A DNA stretch of 63,134 bases, taken from the NCBI RefSeq assembly GCF_900095225.1, contig NZ_LT607436.1, positions 1 through 63,134 on the forward strand, read 5' to 3'. Below, piece by piece: positions 47,350-55,696 of the stretch; the stretch's first letter is position 1, and every line of letters begins with the position of its first letter. This DNA comes from Pseudomonas sp. UMAB-08. Its GTDB lineage: Bacteria; Pseudomonadota; Gammaproteobacteria; Pseudomonadales; Pseudomonadaceae. The notes below the pieces were generated by a model. It did no database searches, had not been told where the DNA came from, and was given only the letters and a program-made list of their open reading frames with translations. A program made the translations under genes and the position numbers.

Positions 47350-47645
47350 AGCCAGGTGTTGACCTTGTCGAAGCGTATCGACAACGCGACGAAGCCTGGG
47401 TAATCGACGCTTTGGACCCCGCGCGGAACCTCAAGATTACGCGCCAGGATGTCTTCTTCAAGCACGAACAGCTCAAACAACTCTATTTGTCCCTCCAATG
47501 CACGACGCGGCGCGGAATCAGGGCGCAAGGCATACGTCGCGTCGCCGCAGAGCAGGATGGCGTCGTCCGGGCCGAGGACGCGCAGGCAACTGGTCAAACG
47601 GCTGTCTGTAAAAGGGGAGTGAGACAAAACATGCAAAGTCGACAT
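47346..47645 (-). CDS. tusB: Sulfurtransferase complex subunit TusB (DsrH-like)
   Basis: A 99-residue member of the TusBCD hexamer. The fold signature is MSTLHVLSHSPFTDSRLTSCLRVLGPDDAILLCGDATYAL. It starts one base into the tusC stop and overlaps tusE by four bases. Confidence 0.94.
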   Translation of the reverse strand: MSTLHVLSHSPFTDSRLTSCLRVLGPDDAILLCGDATYALRPDSAPRRALEGQIELFELFVLEEDILARNLEVPRGVQSVDYPGFVALSIRFDKVNTWL

Positions 47646-48007
47646 CAGAGCGTTATCACTTGATCGTAGCGGTCAATAATCATGGGGACTTCTGACGTTT
47701 GCAGCAGTTGCAGCGTATCCACATTCAATCCATCAGAGGAAATCCCGCGCTCTGCCAGGCTGTCGCTACAGGCAAAAATATCCTCGACGCCAAACAGCGA
47801 CAAGGCTTTCAAATTGGCTGTCAGGTCCTTCTGCTGTACTTGAGTGGCCTTTTGCTCAGGCAAAAGCTGCAGCACGCCGTCATCGAGAAACAGCAAGCCG
47901 ATGGGCAAATCGAACGCACCGCCCGCCAACACTATATCCAGTGCTTCCCGTGCGCCCGGACCAGACCACGGGGCCTGACGGCTGATAATCAATAATGATT
48001 TTGACAT
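47645..48007 (-). CDS. tusC: Sulfurtransferase complex subunit TusC (DsrF-like)
   Basis: A 120-residue DsrE-fold subunit (KSLLIISRQAPWSGPGAREALDIVLAGGAFDLPIGLLFLDDGV). It forms the core of the sulfur relay with TusD and TusB. It follows tusD by one base. Confidence 0.95.
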   Translation of the reverse strand: MSKSLLIISRQAPWSGPGAREALDIVLAGGAFDLPIGLLFLDDGVLQLLPEQKATQVQQKDLTANLKALSLFGVEDIFACSDSLAERGISSDGLNVDTLQLLQTSEVPMIIDRYDQVITL

Positions 48008-48008
48008 T

Positions 48009-48401
48009 TCACGGCCCTCCGAAGCAGATCAGTCGGTCGGCTGCCTGCACCGCATCATGCAACTGGCCGAGTCCGGACAACTCCCACGGGGCTGACACAT
48101 TGGCTGCTGGTCGCTGATAGCGTTGAGCTTCTTCTTCATTCAATACACCGCGTCGCAAGGCGGCGGCGATGCACACCACGCCATCAAGCTGGTTGAGGGT
48201 GACGAACTCGCGCCATTGGCGTGGCAGGTCTTGCTCATCCTGAGGCGTGACAATATTGCCCGACGCGATGTGCACGCCTTCCTGATAGAAAAACAGCCGG
48301 ACAATCTCATGGCCGCCAGCCAGCACCGCCTGCGCAAACAGCAAGGCGCGGCGGGAGGAGGGCTCATGGGCCGCAGAAAAAATGGCAATGGCGAACTTCA
48401 T
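48009..48401 (-). CDS. tusD: Sulfurtransferase complex subunit TusD (DsrE-like)
   Basis: A 130-residue sulfur acceptor with the active cysteine C77 (LDGVVCIAAALRRGV), close to Cys78 of E. coli TusD. It is the first gene of the tusDCBE-ybiB run. The start MKFAIAIFSAAHEPSS at 48401 is preferred over an upstream open stretch. Confidence 0.96.
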   Translation of the reverse strand: MKFAIAIFSAAHEPSSRRALLFAQAVLAGGHEIVRLFFYQEGVHIASGNIVTPQDEQDLPRQWREFVTLNQLDGVVCIAAALRRGVLNEEEAQRYQRPAANVSAPWELSGLGQLHDAVQAADRLICFGGP

Positions 48402-48448
48402 GGTTGGCTCAGTCAACAAATCTTGGGCAATGATAATAGAGTCAGACA

Positions 48449-48477
48449 GCAAAAAGCCCGCTAAGCGGGCTTTTTGT
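48449..48477 (-). terminator. Intrinsic terminator of yccA
   Basis: AAAAAGCCCGC (48451-48461) pairs with GCGGGCTTTTT (48465-48475). It lies 19 bases past the yccA stop and could also insulate tusD. Confidence 0.92.
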
Positions 48478-48494
48478 TGAAGCTCGACAGCGAA

Positions 48495-49169
48495 TCAGTT
48501 TCTGCTGCCACCCATCAAGCCAAACAACTGCAACAGGCTGACGAACAGGTTGTAGATCGATACATACAGGCTGATGGTCGCCATGATGTAGTTACGCTCG
48601 CCGCCCTGGATGATGGCGCTGGTCTGGAACAGGATGCATACAGAGGAGAACAGCACGAAACCTGCGCTGATCGCCAATTGCAGCCCGCTGATCTGGAAGA
48701 ACATGCTGGCCAGCACCGCGCCCAGCAGGACGAAGAAGCCGGCGGTGATGAAACCACCGAGGAAGCTCATGTCCTTGCGAGTGATCAGCACATAGGCGGA
48801 CAAACCACCGAATACCAGCGCGGTCATCGCAAACGCCGAACTGACAACCTCAGCACCACCCTGCATACCCAGGTAACGGTTGAGGATCGGGCCCAGCAGG
48901 TAACCCATGAAACCGGTCAGGGCGAAGGTCGATACCAGGCCCCACGCCGAGTCGCGTAATTTATTGGTGAGAAAGAAAAGGCCATAAAAGCCGATCAGCA
49001 CGACGAATACGTTCGGGTAACGAACGTGATTCTGCTGAGCGATAAAAGCCATCAAGCCGCTGAAAGCAAGGGTGATAGCCAGAAGACCATATGTATTGCG
49101 CAGGACGCGGCTGACCTCTAGCTGCTCGGCCTGCACGCCGTTTTTCACTGCGTAATCCTGTTCGCGCAT
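48495..49169 (-). CDS. yccA: Bax inhibitor-1/YccA family membrane protein
   Basis: A 224-residue inner-membrane protein with seven transmembrane helices. In E. coli, YccA is a substrate and inhibitor of FtsH. The family core includes NTYGLLAITLAFSGLMAF and ISLYVSIYNLFVSLLQLFG. ATG 49169 (MREQDYAVKNG) is the standard N-terminus. It is divergent from the tRNA-Ser promoter. Confidence 0.95.
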   Translation of the reverse strand: MREQDYAVKNGVQAEQLEVSRVLRNTYGLLAITLAFSGLMAFIAQQNHVRYPNVFVVLIGFYGLFFLTNKLRDSAWGLVSTFALTGFMGYLLGPILNRYLGMQGGAEVVSSAFAMTALVFGGLSAYVLITRKDMSFLGGFITAGFFVLLGAVLASMFFQISGLQLAISAGFVLFSSVCILFQTSAIIQGGERNYIMATISLYVSIYNLFVSLLQLFGLMGGSRN

Positions 49170-49245
49170 GGCGCAACTCCTGGTGATTGAAATGTTAAGA
49201 CGCAAAGATCATAACAGACGCTTTGCCGCCAGTTATGAAGAGAGT

Positions 49246-49273
49246 TTGACAGTGTGTTTCATTCGGGTATTAT
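49246..49273 (+). promoter_or_regulatory. Sigma-70 promoter of the tRNA-Ser locus
   Basis: TTGACA (49246-49251) and TATTAT (49268-49273) with a 16-base spacer are close to consensus. The GCGCCC that follows is a GC-rich discriminator typical of stringently controlled stable-RNA promoters. The tRNA remnant begins 17 bases later. Confidence 0.8.
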
Positions 49274-49290
49274 GGCGCCCGCAACGCAAC

Positions 49291-49378
49291 GGAGGTGTGG
49301 CCGAGTGGTTTAAGGCAGCAGTCTTGAAAACTGCCGACTGTAACAGGTCCATGAGTTCTTATCTCAGGTGGTTCTCAG
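49291..49378 (+). pseudogene. Degenerate tRNA-Ser(UGA), 3' half lost
   Basis: The acceptor 5' strand, D arm, anticodon stem-loop (GCAGT-CTTGAAA-ACTGC, anticodon TGA) and variable arm of a bacterial tRNA-Ser are intact. After ATGAGTTC the T-loop reads TTCTTAT, not TTCGAAT. The 3' acceptor strand, expected CGCCTCC plus GCCA, is replaced by unrelated bases. It cannot fold into a functional tRNA. Confidence 0.85.
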
Positions 49379-49388
49379 CTGCACGCTT
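49374..49388 (+). repeat. 15-bp direct repeat, copy 1 (left of the second tRNA-Ser)
   Basis: CTCAGCTGCACGCTT, identical to 49676-49690, starting 302 bases upstream of it. The pair brackets the intact tRNA and its terminator. Confidence 0.8.
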
Positions 49389-49409
49389 GCGATGCAAGAC
49401 ATGAAAATC

Positions 49410-49500
49410 GGGAAATTGGCAGAGTGGTTGAATGCACCGGTCTTGAAAACCGGCGAACGTTAATAGCGTTCCCAGGGTTCGAATCCCTGGTTTCCCGCCA
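49410..49500 (+). tRNA. tRNA-Ser(UGA)
   Basis: A complete 91-base class II tRNA with encoded CCA. The acceptor GGGAAAT pairs with GTTTCCC. The anticodon stem CCGGT-CTTGAAA-ACCGG shows anticodon TGA. A long variable arm (GAACG...CGTTC) and a normal T arm (CAGGG-TTCGAAT-CCCTG) complete it. It differs in sequence from the remnant 32 bases upstream, so it is not a simple duplication. It probably decodes UCA in place of the damaged gene. Confidence 0.95.
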
Positions 49501-49515
49501 ACAATCAATAAAATC

Positions 49516-49548
49516 AAGGGCTCAGAGAAATCTGAGCCCTTTTTTTAT
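49516..49548 (+). terminator. Intrinsic terminator after tRNA-Ser
   Basis: GGGCTCAGA pairs with TCTGAGCCC around a three-base loop and is followed by seven T bases. It ends the tRNA transcript. Confidence 0.92.
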
Positions 49549-49675
49549 GTCTGAAGTCTGTGTGGCAGAGGAGCTGGATTGGGGGTGAGTAGTCCCCAAA
49601 GACCTTGTGTCGTAGGGTGCATTTGTCTGTTTGCGTGCTACTGCACTCTGCTGCGTACTTGCGAATGGGCGTGTG

Positions 49676-49690
49676 CTCAGCTGCACGCTT
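49676..49690 (+). repeat. 15-bp direct repeat, copy 2
   Basis: Identical to 49374-49388. It marks the right side of a 302-base unit that contains the intact tRNA-Ser. Confidence 0.8.
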
Positions 49691-49904
49691 ATGTGTGGGC
49701 CTGGCAGCGGTGATTATCCACAGCTTTGCTCCGAGCTTGATGTCTGGTTTAACCATCTATTGATGCGGGCTTGGTTTGTAGTTCTCTCATACCCTGACCT
49801 CACCAGGGAGTACCTAGGCCGGATTCGATCGAAAAAGTAATCAAAGCGGTGTGACCGGATGACCCTCTTTGTACCCCAGAGCCTGCGAAAAATGATTTCG
49901 CTCA

Positions 49905-50291
49905 CTAGCTTCTAGACTCAGTCGAAGGCTGATTGCCAGAGGACGGTTCACGCTGAGAACTGAGCAACTGAGGCACGCAAATCATCCGCGATGGGGGCCT
50001 TGCAGTTACGCACCCACGATCAAAGTTAAGCTGGCCGATGGTGTCCGCGACCTCCGAACACGCAGCTCTAATGCAGGCGAGTTTCGCTGGAGTGTGCAGC
50101 GTGAGAGTACTCAATCCCACAATGCCGCGTAGAAGCTGCATGTCGTGCTCTCGCAGATACCCTCGCGCCGTTGCCCGCGTCGTTTGGATGGTGCGTATGC
50201 CAAGGGAGACGTCCCTTAGAATCTGGTAGACCTCGCGGGCATTGAGAGGGGAGTTTGTGTTCAAGTTATTTTTTGTTCGAGTCAAGGCCAA
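49905..50291 (-). CDS. Hypothetical protein, possibly decayed
   Basis: A 128-codon open frame with a coding-like first two thirds (REVYQILRDVSLGIRTIQTTRATARGYLREHDMQLL), mostly helical. The last third is low-complexity and proline/serine rich. The first codon is TTG with no clear ribosome site, and the next Met is at residue 51. I recognise no family. It lies in the accessory stretch after the tRNA locus and may be a remnant. Confidence 0.3.
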   Translation of the reverse strand: MALTRTKNNLNTNSPLNAREVYQILRDVSLGIRTIQTTRATARGYLREHDMQLLRGIVGLSTLTLHTPAKLACIRAACSEVADTIGQLNFDRGCVTARPPSRMICVPQLLSSQREPSSGNQPSTESRS

Positions 50292-50383
50292 GTAGAGCTG
50301 GTGGTAGAGAGGGGTAGCCGTGAACGGTGGATATATCTGGCAACCCCTTCAAAGGACGAACGAGGATCGACTACAAATAATTA

Positions 50384-50656
50384 TCATTGATTTGATGGAA
50401 AGCTTGCGTGCCTTAAGCCCGGGTAATCATTGAACGTTAGGTCAGGCCCGCAATCGTTCATCGGTGCGGGTACCGGCTTATGAAGCACACCAGCTTCAGC
50501 ATCCGCACGCATCTGTTCGAGCTCCTTGTGAAACGCCTTATCCTGAACCGTGGGCTTACTGGTGTATGGCTTTCGTTCGGGTTCAGGCTGTGCTGCATAA
50601 GTCGTTACCGCGTCAGGATCGTGCTGTAGCTTTTCTTGTATTTGAGCTTCGAGCAT
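50384..50656 (-). CDS. Hypothetical protein, probable C-terminal remnant
   Basis: A 90-codon frame, charged and proline-rich (PEPERKPYTSKP, KELEQMRADAEAGVLHKPVPAPMNDCGPDL). The same frame stays coding-like for eight codons upstream of the ATG (LAQIRDALRA) before a stop, which suggests the 3' piece of a longer gene. No family recognised. No signal or membrane segment. Confidence 0.35.
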   Translation of the reverse strand: MLEAQIQEKLQHDPDAVTTYAAQPEPERKPYTSKPTVQDKAFHKELEQMRADAEAGVLHKPVPAPMNDCGPDLTFNDYPGLRHASFPSNQ

Positions 50657-50982
50657 CGCACGGAGCGCGTCTCTTATCTGGGCGAGTCAGCAACTTTTAA
50701 CTCCTAATAAAAACCATCACCCAGTATCGACTGAGCAAGTGGCCGGTTAGTGAAAATAAAATCGACATGTCGAGAATCTGGGCTGCAAGTGCAGTCACGG
50801 GGGTTGCAGGTCGAGCGGGGCGCATAAACGCGTTGCGGTCGGTGGGTTTACCCATCCTCAACTCATCAGAACGGCCTGAAATGCGATATCCAGCTTATCG
50901 CTATTGATGTGCGAAGGGCAAAACGCCACTAATGGTATGGACGGGGGGTTGTTATTGCCATAGATTCCAATTCATACATGCC
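50657..50982. other. Upstream region of the Hachiman-like pair
   Basis: About 325 bases without a supportable gene. The promoter for the nuclease-HamA gene should be here. No clear -35/-10 pair or strong ribosome site stands out. Confidence 0.4.
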
Positions 50983-52611
50983 ATGGAAGTCGAGATGGAA
51001 CCTAATGACGCTGGCGGAGTTGCCGCCAAGCACGGCTTCCTCTTTCAGGATTGTGTTGCCGCCTATCATGTCACTCGCATGCTGCGTGACAAGTCTATCC
51101 GACGTATCCGCTGCGAGGTCACGGACGACGTCGACATTGTCTGCGATGACTTCGTCGAATTCGTGCAGGTGAAAACCACCACGAAAGCACATTGGGATAG
51201 ATCCCATCTTGTCACCCTCTCCGCAGGTACCGGGAAGACCAAGATCCCCAGTAGCTCCATTCTGCACAAATCTATGCAGAGTGAACCAAGCCTCACAGTG
51301 CCAAGAAAATTTCGGCTAGTCACGGAGGAGAAGGTCAATATTACGCTGGAGTACCTGCTGGTCAGCCGCGACGGGCGAGAGGAAAAGCCGGGGCGCGACG
51401 AATTGGTCGAGTACCTGAATGTGAAGACAGGAAACTACGTAGCACCCAGCGGCGTGGATGTCCCAGCTTGGGTTGATGCGACGTGCTGGGAAGTCTTCCG
51501 GACACTGCGTGAGATTGAGTTGCTCGGCGTGAGGAATATCCGCCTGGCTGCGCAGGATCTTCATGGAGTTTTACTGAGTTCAGAGGCGCGCGCCGAGGAC
51601 ATCTGGTGCAGGATTTTGGACACGATCACTCGCAAAGGTGCACTATCCCGCAGAATCTATACCGCAGATGACAAGTCCTACCTTCGCGCTGATCTGAACA
51701 CCTGGTTTAAAGCACTGGTTGACGAGGATCAGAGGCAGTCCGGGCGCAAGGTTTACGTTAAAAGAGACTTGCCGCACATTCTCGTGCCCTTCCGGAGATC
51801 GCTCGCTTCATCATGCAACAAGCGCACTGGACGGGTGCTCCATCAGCATTACAGCTTGAAACGCTATCGCTACAAGCACATAGCCGAAAATGTGTGCAAA
51901 TGGCTGGATGAAATGTTTCTTCGGCCCAAGGAGATGGCGGACATCCACAAGCTGTCATTCGTTGAACGGCGACAGCGGTTGAAGACGACAGTGTTCGAAT
52001 CTTTGACGGACGTCAGTTCTTTTTTAGGTCGGGTGCTCCTCCACGCCACTATTCGCCAGATGCACGAGAGCCAGCCCATCCCATGCCTGCTCTACATGGA
52101 CGGGGACGGTGAAGAAAAGATCTTGGAGAATGTGCACATCGTCCGCCGTGACCCAGAGGGTGATCAGCTCTGGGTTGGCTTCAGTGAACTGGTGACTGCA
52201 GGGAACATTACCACGCGATTGCCGCAGATCCGGGAGCAACTGTATGAAGAAATCTCCGATTGGTTCGACACCGCAAGGGGCAAGATCCTCGACATAAAGG
52301 ATGATGACTTCCTGCTGCGCCATGACATCGACGAGATACTAGACGGTAGCCATGCATTCGAGGCTCATCTGGAGCGATTCCGATTCGTGCTCTTCGTCGG
52401 TTATGACTCGTCGCTGCTGACGGAGCCTGAGACGTCCGGGCATGAAGACAATCTGGAGCAGGAAACGACAGCACTGTTCGAAGCGTTCGCGGATGATCTG
52501 CAACATGACTCGCCATTCGCGGAGCTCGCTATTGATGTGTTCATTTACCCCGCCCCAAGTTTGGGAAGGTTGACCAGGATGGTTGAGGACAAGGTAAGGG
52601 GCGCCATATGA
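50983..52611 (+). CDS. hamA: Cap4-type nuclease fused to HamA-like C-terminal domain (Hachiman-like defence)
   Basis: A 542-residue predicted anti-phage effector. The N-terminal DUF4297/Cap4-like dsDNA nuclease domain (about 8-215) shows GGVAAKHGFLFQDCVAAYH, acidic EVTDDVDI (45-52) and the QVK motif (62-64), which stands for the (D/E)xK of PD-(D/E)xK nucleases. Residues about 340-542 resemble HamA (DUF1837): IPCLLYMDGDGEEKI, HDIDEILDGSHAFEAHLERFRFVLFVGYDSSLL and a C-terminal IDVFIYPAPS. Where HamA normally has its own ExK, this protein reads LWVGFSELV, so that site looks lost. I prefer ATG 50983; ATG 50932 and 50995 are also open. The stop overlaps the helicase start (ATGA). Confidence 0.8.
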   Translation: MEVEMEPNDAGGVAAKHGFLFQDCVAAYHVTRMLRDKSIRRIRCEVTDDVDIVCDDFVEFVQVKTTTKAHWDRSHLVTLSAGTGKTKIPSSSILHKSMQSEPSLTVPRKFRLVTEEKVNITLEYLLVSRDGREEKPGRDELVEYLNVKTGNYVAPSGVDVPAWVDATCWEVFRTLREIELLGVRNIRLAAQDLHGVLLSSEARAEDIWCRILDTITRKGALSRRIYTADDKSYLRADLNTWFKALVDEDQRQSGRKVYVKRDLPHILVPFRRSLASSCNKRTGRVLHQHYSLKRYRYKHIAENVCKWLDEMFLRPKEMADIHKLSFVERRQRLKTTVFESLTDVSSFLGRVLLHATIRQMHESQPIPCLLYMDGDGEEKILENVHIVRRDPEGDQLWVGFSELVTAGNITTRLPQIREQLYEEISDWFDTARGKILDIKDDDFLLRHDIDEILDGSHAFEAHLERFRFVLFVGYDSSLLTEPETSGHEDNLEQETTALFEAFADDLQHDSPFAELAIDVFIYPAPSLGRLTRMVEDKVRGAI

Positions 52612-54800
52612 CTGAAGTTTATGATGTCGCGAAACTCAGCTTGGGGCGTGAGGGTTTTTCGGCGTTCCGATACCTGGCAGCCATCAATTCTCTCCTGTCC
52701 AATCCGGTATCGAACAATCTAGGGCGAGACTTGATCGTCAGAGCACTGGATGCCCGCGAACAGTTTTCAGACCAGACCGGCATCTTGCGAAACATGGTAA
52801 GGAAGTCGGGTCTGTTTCCATACCTCAAGAAAGAGTTCACCGACCTCACCCCCGGAGACCGCGTCGCGCTCGACCTGTATCGGACACCGTTCTCTGACAA
52901 GTACGTGTTCCACTCGATGCAGTTCCACATCTTCGACCTGCTGAAAGCGGGCCGCAACCTAGTGCTCAGTGCTCCTACGAGCATGGGGAAGAGCGCGATC
53001 GTTGACTCGCTCCTAGGGCTTGGGAAACTGAACCGTGTGGTGCTAGTCGTGCCTACAGTGGCCCTGGCCGACGAAACCCGCCGCCGTCTACAGGATCGGT
53101 TTGGTGACAAATATCAAATCATCCATCACAGCTCACAGGAGTGCCGTTCCGACAGGGCTGTATACGTCCTGACCCAAGAGAGGGTCAATGAGCGTGACGA
53201 TATCCTGGACATCGATCTGTTCGTCATCGACGAGTTTTATAAGCTGGCCTTCCGTCAACTGAAAAGCGGCGGAACTGATTTCAAAGATGAGCGGGTTATC
53301 GAGCTTAATATCGCCTTGAGCAAGCTCTTGAAGGTATCCAAGCAGTTCTATCTCACCGGCCCCTTTGTGAACAGCATTCGCGGGCTAACAGAGCTCGGAT
53401 ACAAACACACATTCATTTCAGCAGATTTCAATACGGTCGCCGTGGATGTGCAGACGTTTGGCGTGGAGGCAAACGATGACAAGGGCAAGCTCAGAGCGCT
53501 GGCCAAGATTGCCAAGCAGTGTGAAGGTGCCACGATCGTTTACTGCAAGTCCTCCGGGGTTGCCGGAAAAGTGGCACGGGAGCTCATCCGGCTAGGGTAT
53601 GGCCAGGAGTTCAAGAGTCAACACATCGACTGGGTCGCTGAAGAGTATGATCCTGAGTGGGACTACACCGTCGCGCTGAAAAACGGCATTGGTTTGCATT
53701 TTGGTGGTCTGCCCAGAGCGCTCCAGCAGTACACGGCGGATCGTTTCAACGCCGGTGACATCCGATTCCTCCTGTGCACCTCGACCATCATTGAGGGCGT
53801 GAATACGGTCGCGAAGAATGTAGTCATCTACGACAACAGGGACGGCAGTCGTGGTATCGACAAATTCACCCATGGCAATATCAAAGGGCGCGCTGGCCGA
53901 ATGGGTGTCCACTTCGTTGGCAAGGTGTTCTGCTTGGAGGATGTGCCGGAAGACAACCTCAACCAGGAGGTGGCCATCCCATTAGGCGTACAAGATGAAG
54001 ACACCCCACTCAACCTCCTCGCTAGCGCGCAGCCTGATCATCTGTCCGACTATTCCCAGGACAGGTTTGAAGATGCATTCGATCAAGACCGTTTCTCCAT
54101 TGATCTGGTGAAAAAGCATTCCCATTTCAGGATGGAGCAGTTCGAGCAATTGTACAGCTTGGTTGAGATGTTGAGGGATGAGGAATTTGTGTCGCTCGTT
54201 TTCCATTGGCTGCCAGCGGCAGAGTTCCTCAAGACCTTTGCCAAGGTGATCTCTCGGGTAGTGCCCCACACATTTTCTAGAAACGGGGTGCAGACTAAAA
54301 CTACCGAGGTAATCGTGGCAAAGCTGGTCGGCTACCTGAACGCCTCGAGTTATTCTGACTATTTGAAGAGCCAGATTGTGTATGCGAAGCAGCGAATCGA
54401 GCAGGGTGATGAGCACACGCTTTCGAACATGCTCAACAACGACCTGAAGCTAGTGACCAACACCTTCGGATACACAATTCCGAAACTGCTGGGACTGCTG
54501 GAGGATGTAGTCCGTCTGCACGCTGCGAAGCGCAACATTCGGAGCAAAATCGATTATGGTCATCTGAGGATGATCTTCGAGAATCTACATCTTCCGCCTG
54601 GGGTAAATGCCCTAGAAGAAATGGGAATTCCAGTCCAAACCTTGCATCGGATGGCATCGGTGGTAAAGTTTCCGGAGGAGCTTGGTGTTGATGGTTTGGC
54701 CGATTATCTCAGGGCTAACGTGGACGCCTGGAAGGATATTGGTCAAGTGGATCAGACATTCGTAAGGCGTGCGCTGGGTCTCGCTCAGGAGTTCAGTTGA
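52608..54800 (+). CDS. hamB: HamB-like superfamily 2 DNA helicase
   Basis: A 730-residue Ski2-like helicase. Visible motifs are Walker A SAPTSMGKS (121-129), Ia VLVVPTVALADE, motif II IDEFYKL (DEFY at 208-211), motif III LTGP (249-252), motif V TSTIIEGVN (391-399) and motif VI KGRAGRMG (426-433). A helical C-terminal region follows. In Hachiman, HamB scans DNA and holds HamA in check until it meets unusual or damaged ends. ATG 52608 overlaps the upstream stop by four bases, so the two proteins are probably made in matched amounts. Base composition is lower in GC than the core genes. Confidence 0.85.
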   Translation: MTEVYDVAKLSLGREGFSAFRYLAAINSLLSNPVSNNLGRDLIVRALDAREQFSDQTGILRNMVRKSGLFPYLKKEFTDLTPGDRVALDLYRTPFSDKYVFHSMQFHIFDLLKAGRNLVLSAPTSMGKSAIVDSLLGLGKLNRVVLVVPTVALADETRRRLQDRFGDKYQIIHHSSQECRSDRAVYVLTQERVNERDDILDIDLFVIDEFYKLAFRQLKSGGTDFKDERVIELNIALSKLLKVSKQFYLTGPFVNSIRGLTELGYKHTFISADFNTVAVDVQTFGVEANDDKGKLRALAKIAKQCEGATIVYCKSSGVAGKVARELIRLGYGQEFKSQHIDWVAEEYDPEWDYTVALKNGIGLHFGGLPRALQQYTADRFNAGDIRFLLCTSTIIEGVNTVAKNVVIYDNRDGSRGIDKFTHGNIKGRAGRMGVHFVGKVFCLEDVPEDNLNQEVAIPLGVQDEDTPLNLLASAQPDHLSDYSQDRFEDAFDQDRFSIDLVKKHSHFRMEQFEQLYSLVEMLRDEEFVSLVFHWLPAAEFLKTFAKVISRVVPHTFSRNGVQTKTTEVIVAKLVGYLNASSYSDYLKSQIVYAKQRIEQGDEHTLSNMLNNDLKLVTNTFGYTIPKLLGLLEDVVRLHAAKRNIRSKIDYGHLRMIFENLHLPPGVNALEEMGIPVQTLHRMASVVKFPEELGVDGLADYLRANVDAWKDIGQVDQTFVRRALGLAQEFS

Positions 54801-55099
54801 TAGATACTCAGTAGCGCCTTAGGTTTGCCAGTGGGGAGTTTTCGGCACGCTATTGCAGATCGCGTTCGGTACTTTTTGTCCTTCCATTGTGGCCAGCTGA
54901 TTACTGTCGGTATTGGGGCGCTTTAGCTATTACGTTCGCCCCTTCGGACTTAAGCCTTGCTCGATTCCGCGCCCTCAGGTGATGTGCCGCATACACGTTA
55001 CCTGCTTGGAGTAAAACGCTGAACGTCAGCCTGATGTACTGGTTCAGTGAGGCATTTCATGCTTCCTCATTGCCTCGCTGAGCAAAACTGCTTAGCGCT
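54801..55099. other. Convergent intergenic region after hamB
   Basis: About 300 bases between two convergent operons. GCTGAGCA/TGCTTAGC (55078-55097) forms a hairpin just past the membrane-protein gene, but without a T-run. No gene is supportable. Confidence 0.4.
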
Positions 55100-55696
55100 T
55101 CATGCAATTGGAGCGGCGGTGTCTGCAGCAGCGATAAGGGGGGAGTTCGGCTTGCTCTCGTTTGCCTTCGCTTCAGTCCCGTTTTTTGTCTTCCCTACGA
55201 ACCCCTTCAACCAAGTTACCAAACTTTTTTTGCTTGGGTATAGGTCGTATAGGGAGGAGAGTATTTTTGAGACTTGCACGGTTTGCATGTCGATCTTTTG
55301 GGAAACCTGATCTGAGGTGTACTCATGGTAGGCTTCGGCATCATACGTGAACGCTCGTCGTATCCTGTAAAAGAAGTCGTCCGAGATGCTGATCTCGTAA
55401 ACGTCTTTGAGAATGGCTGCGCGAGCACGAAGCGAGGCTATATCCACATTTACAGACGAAACCCAAGCGCGATGGTTCTTGCGATTTTCCGGCTTATCCA
55501 GAAGGAAACTCGCAGCGCGACGATTGAGTTCCACAGTAGTGCTTACCACTAGAGTTAGCAGCTCCGTTGCTTCAGCTCGATGCGCTGAGGCACGTGAATC
55601 ACGTATGACGATAATCCAGCCAAATACAGCTGCCAGTACGGTGAGTAATGGTGAGATAACGATCGTAACAATATCTGAGTATGATTTTAGCTCCAT
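55100..55696 (-). CDS. Single-span membrane protein of the GHKL/STAS operon
   Basis: A 198-residue protein of no family I recognise. One transmembrane helix lies at about 9-30 (IVTIVISPLLTVLAAVFGWIIVI). A mostly helical, charged cytoplasmic part follows (ASAHRAEATELLTLVVSTTVELN) and a basic, low-complexity tail. It starts at ATG 55696, one base into the stop of the STAS-like gene (TAATG), so it is tightly coupled. Its position as last gene and its membrane anchor suggest an effector or anchor for the two upstream cytoplasmic proteins; this is inference. Confidence 0.7.
   Translation of the reverse strand: MELKSYSDIVTIVISPLLTVLAAVFGWIIVIRDSRASAHRAEATELLTLVVSTTVELNRRAASFLLDKPENRKNHRAWVSSVNVDIASLRARAAILKDVYEISISDDFFYRIRRAFTYDAEAYHEYTSDQVSQKIDMQTVQVSKILSSLYDLYPSKKSLVTWLKGFVGKTKNGTEAKANESKPNSPLIAAADTAAPIA

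Noticed and set aside
49714..49905. 63-codon open frame after the tRNA-Ser locus
   Set aside because: Arg/Ser-rich, with no homology I can recognise and no ribosome site. Likely noise in decayed DNA.
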